Shown piece after piece: positions 6,420-7,533 of a DNA stretch of 7,533 bases. Origin of the DNA: an uncultured Pseudomonadota bacterium. GTDB lineage: Bacteria > Pseudomonadota > Gammaproteobacteria > Burkholderiales > Thiobacillaceae. Location of the stretch: NCBI GenBank assembly GCA_903918705.1, contig CAIXFP010000220.1, positions 1-7,533 of the forward strand, in the 5' to 3' direction. Under the pieces are notes generated by a model. That model was not told the origin of the DNA, did not search any database, and saw nothing but the letters and a program-made list of their open reading frames with translations. Both the position numbers and the translations under genes were made by a program. Every line of letters starts with the position of its first letter. Position 1 is the stretch's first letter.

Positions 6420-7222
6420 CGACCCGCCCGGGTGCCTGCCTGTTGCTTGCCGTGCTTGCCGGCTGCGCCAGCACCCACGGCAGCGCGCCGATCCGGGAGC
6501 GATTTCCGGCCGCGGCCAACAAGCCCCCGGCCGCCCGGATCGTGTCTTCGGTCGCATTCGGCCGCTATCGTGTCCTGCCCGGCGACACCCTCTACAAGAT
6601 CGCCTTCGAGCACGGCCAGGATCCCATGGCGCTCGCTTCCTGGAACAGACTGGCAGATCCGGATCGCATCCGCGGCGGTGACATATTGCTGGTCGTGCCG
6701 CCCCAACCCGACGTCGCCACGCACGCCTTGCCGGCCACGGCCATGGTGGAAACAAAGGCGCTGGCCCCTCCGGTCATCGCCAAGCCGGGCAATACAGCGG
6801 CCAGTGGCGTGCCTCCCGCGCTGGATAATTTCGCAACCTCTGACGACGCGCCTCCCGATGCCTGGTCCTGGCCGGTGCGGGGCAGTTTGCTCTCGCGTTT
6901 CGGTGAAGACTTGAACAAGGGCATCGACATCGCTGCGGCGCGGGGCGCGCCGGTCCGGGCCGCAGCGCCGGGTCGGGTGGTTTATGCCGGGTCCGGGTTG
7001 CGGGGCTACGGGAAACTCATCATCATCCGCCACGGAACGACCTTACTCTCAGCCTACGCGCACAATGCACGCATCCTGGTGACGGAAGGGCAGCATGTCA
7101 GGCGTGGCCAGACTGTCGGCGAGATCGGCGACAGTGACGCGGACCGGGTCAAGCTGCATTTCGAGATTCGTGAGTTCGGGAAGCCCGTCGACCCCTTAAA
7201 CTATCTGCCCAATGCCGGTTAG
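6416..7222 (+). CDS. nlpD: NlpD-type LysM/degenerate LytM lipoprotein (probable CTG start)
   Basis: In E. coli NlpD is an outer-membrane lipoprotein that activates the amidase AmiC during daughter-cell separation. From CTG 6416 the product is 268 residues. It has a short signal with Arg4, a hydrophobic stretch at 7-15 and a lipobox LAGC with the lipid cysteine at residue 17. A LysM domain follows at ~50-95 (YRVLPGDTLYKIA to GGDILLV), then a Pro/Ala-rich linker at ~96-148 and an M23/LytM domain at ~150-266 (SRFG, NKGIDIAA, SAYAH, KLHFEIR, PLNYLP). Catalytic M23 enzymes have HxxxD and HxH. Here the first His is Asn167 (Asp171 is kept), and the first His of HxH is Lys246 (His248 is kept), so it is probably an inactive amidase activator like E. 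coli NlpD. It is shorter than E. coli NlpD and has a single LysM. In gammaproteobacteria the main rpoS promoter lies inside nlpD; I could not locate one here. Confidence 0.9.
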   Translation: MTTRPGACLLLAVLAGCASTHGSAPIRERFPAAANKPPAARIVSSVAFGRYRVLPGDTLYKIAFEHGQDPMALASWNRLADPDRIRGGDILLVVPPQPDVATHALPATAMVETKALAPPVIAKPGNTAASGVPPALDNFATSDDAPPDAWSWPVRGSLLSRFGEDLNKGIDIAAARGAPVRAAAPGRVVYAGSGLRGYGKLIIIRHGTTLLSAYAHNARILVTEGQHVRRGQTVGEIGDSDADRVKLHFEIREFGKPVDPLNYLPNAG

Positions 7223-7225
7223 CAG

Positions 7226-7260
7226 CCTGTCGAGCGCCCCGGCAGTCAGAATCCGACAGG
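7226..7260 (+). promoter_or_regulatory. rpoS leader inverted repeat covering part of the Shine-Dalgarno
   Basis: CCTGTCG (7226-7232) and CGACAGG (7254-7260) are perfect 7-base reverse complements separated by 21 bases. They lie in the 45-base gap between nlpD and rpoS. The Shine-Dalgarno of rpoS is AGGAG at 7258-7262, 5 bases before ATG 7268, and its first three bases are in the right arm of the stem. If the stem forms in mRNA it would limit ribosome access. In E. coli, rpoS translation is held down by a leader structure that hides the ribosome site and is opened by Hfq-dependent small RNAs. A similar role here is inference. No T-run follows, so this is not a terminator. Confidence 0.5.
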
Positions 7261-7267
7261 AGCAACG

Positions 7268-7533
7268 ATGCACGAAGAGCAAGAACCCGATGTCGAACCC
7301 GACCTTCATGAAGGTGGGGAGGAGGTCGTTCTGCCGCCGCCGCTGGTCGATGCCCCGTTCGAGTATGACGATCTCCCCGATGTCACCCAGATCTACCTCA
7401 ATGAAATCGGCCGTGAGGGTTTGCTGACGCCGGAGCAGGAACTTGCTCTTTCGACCCGCGCCCGGGAGGGCGACTTCGCGGCGCGGCAGAAGATGATCGA
7501 GCACAACCTGCGCCTGGTGGTGAACATCGCCAA
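7268..7533 (+). CDS. rpoS: RNA polymerase sigma factor RpoS, N-terminal part (3' cut by window edge)
   Basis: RpoS directs RNA polymerase to stationary-phase and general-stress promoters. Eighty-eight codons are present. Residues 1-37 are acidic and variable (MHEEQEPDVEPDLHEGGEE), shorter than the E. coli N-terminus. Region 1.2 follows at about 38-70: DVTQIYLNEIGREGLLTPEQE aligns with the E. coli stretch beginning DATQLYLGEIG. Then comes the start of region 2.1, with KMIEHNLRLVVNIA at 75-88. ATG 7268 is supported by AGGAG at 7258-7262 and by the usual N-terminal length in betaproteobacteria. RpoD and RpoH are less likely, because the DVTQIYLNEIG form and the position directly behind nlpD are typical of RpoS. 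Translation may be controlled by the inverted repeat over its ribosome site. Confidence 0.93.
   Translation, partial: MHEEQEPDVEPDLHEGGEEVVLPPPLVDAPFEYDDLPDVTQIYLNEIGREGLLTPEQELALSTRAREGDFAARQKMIEHNLRLVVNIA

Noticed and set aside
5568..6755. A 395-codon minus-strand frame spanning surE, pcm and nlpD
   Set aside because: It crosses three conserved genes on the opposite strand, and its composition is typical of an antisense shadow.
7161..7205. Possible promoter for rpoS near the nlpD end (TAAACT at 7197-7202)
   Set aside because: Only four of six -10 positions match, and there is no acceptable -35 at the right distance.

Overview
The window is a G+C-rich stretch of bacterial chromosome. Eight genes are complete or nearly so, and a short unrelated tail lies at the left edge. 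Gene content and order (ligA-galU, then surE-pcm-nlpD-rpoS) point to a proteobacterium. Protein style and G+C content suggest a betaproteobacterium of the Rhodocyclales/Nitrosomonadales kind. That placement is inferred from general knowledge, not from a search.

Left edge (1-~90): about 80 bases of clearly lower G+C (34 of 80 by my count) encode the end of an unrelated open frame. The sequence then switches abruptly into the N-terminal part of NAD-dependent DNA ligase. The first ~10-15 ligase codons and any start codon are missing, so this is either an insertion/rearrangement junction or an assembly join.

90-2983: ligA (DNA replication and repair) overlaps galU (UDP-glucose synthesis) by 4 bases. 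3015-4178: an exported protein of unknown function with a conserved N-terminal region, one probable degenerate DUF11-type domain and one clear one. 4213-4833, opposite strand and convergent: a small exported protein with an HExxH zinc-protease-like motif, also of unknown function.

4834-4996 is a 163-base divergent intergenic region with one plausible -10 element for the next operon. 4997-7533 holds the conserved stationary-phase cluster surE (survival nucleotidase), pcm (protein L-isoaspartate repair), nlpD (LysM/degenerate-LytM lipoprotein, cell separation) and the beginning of rpoS (stationary-phase sigma factor), cut by the right edge. Spacing is very tight: 4 bases, a 4-base overlap, then 45 bases.

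The observations most worth checking are these: nlpD appears to start at a rare CTG codon that overlaps the pcm stop and has an excellent Shine-Dalgarno; the rpoS leader has a 7-bp perfect inverted repeat whose right arm covers part of the rpoS Shine-Dalgarno; ligA is broken at its 5' end; and two uncharacterised exported proteins sit between housekeeping operons. I see no tRNA, rRNA, CRISPR array, insertion sequence or complete mobile element. Nothing here convinces me of a wholly new system.
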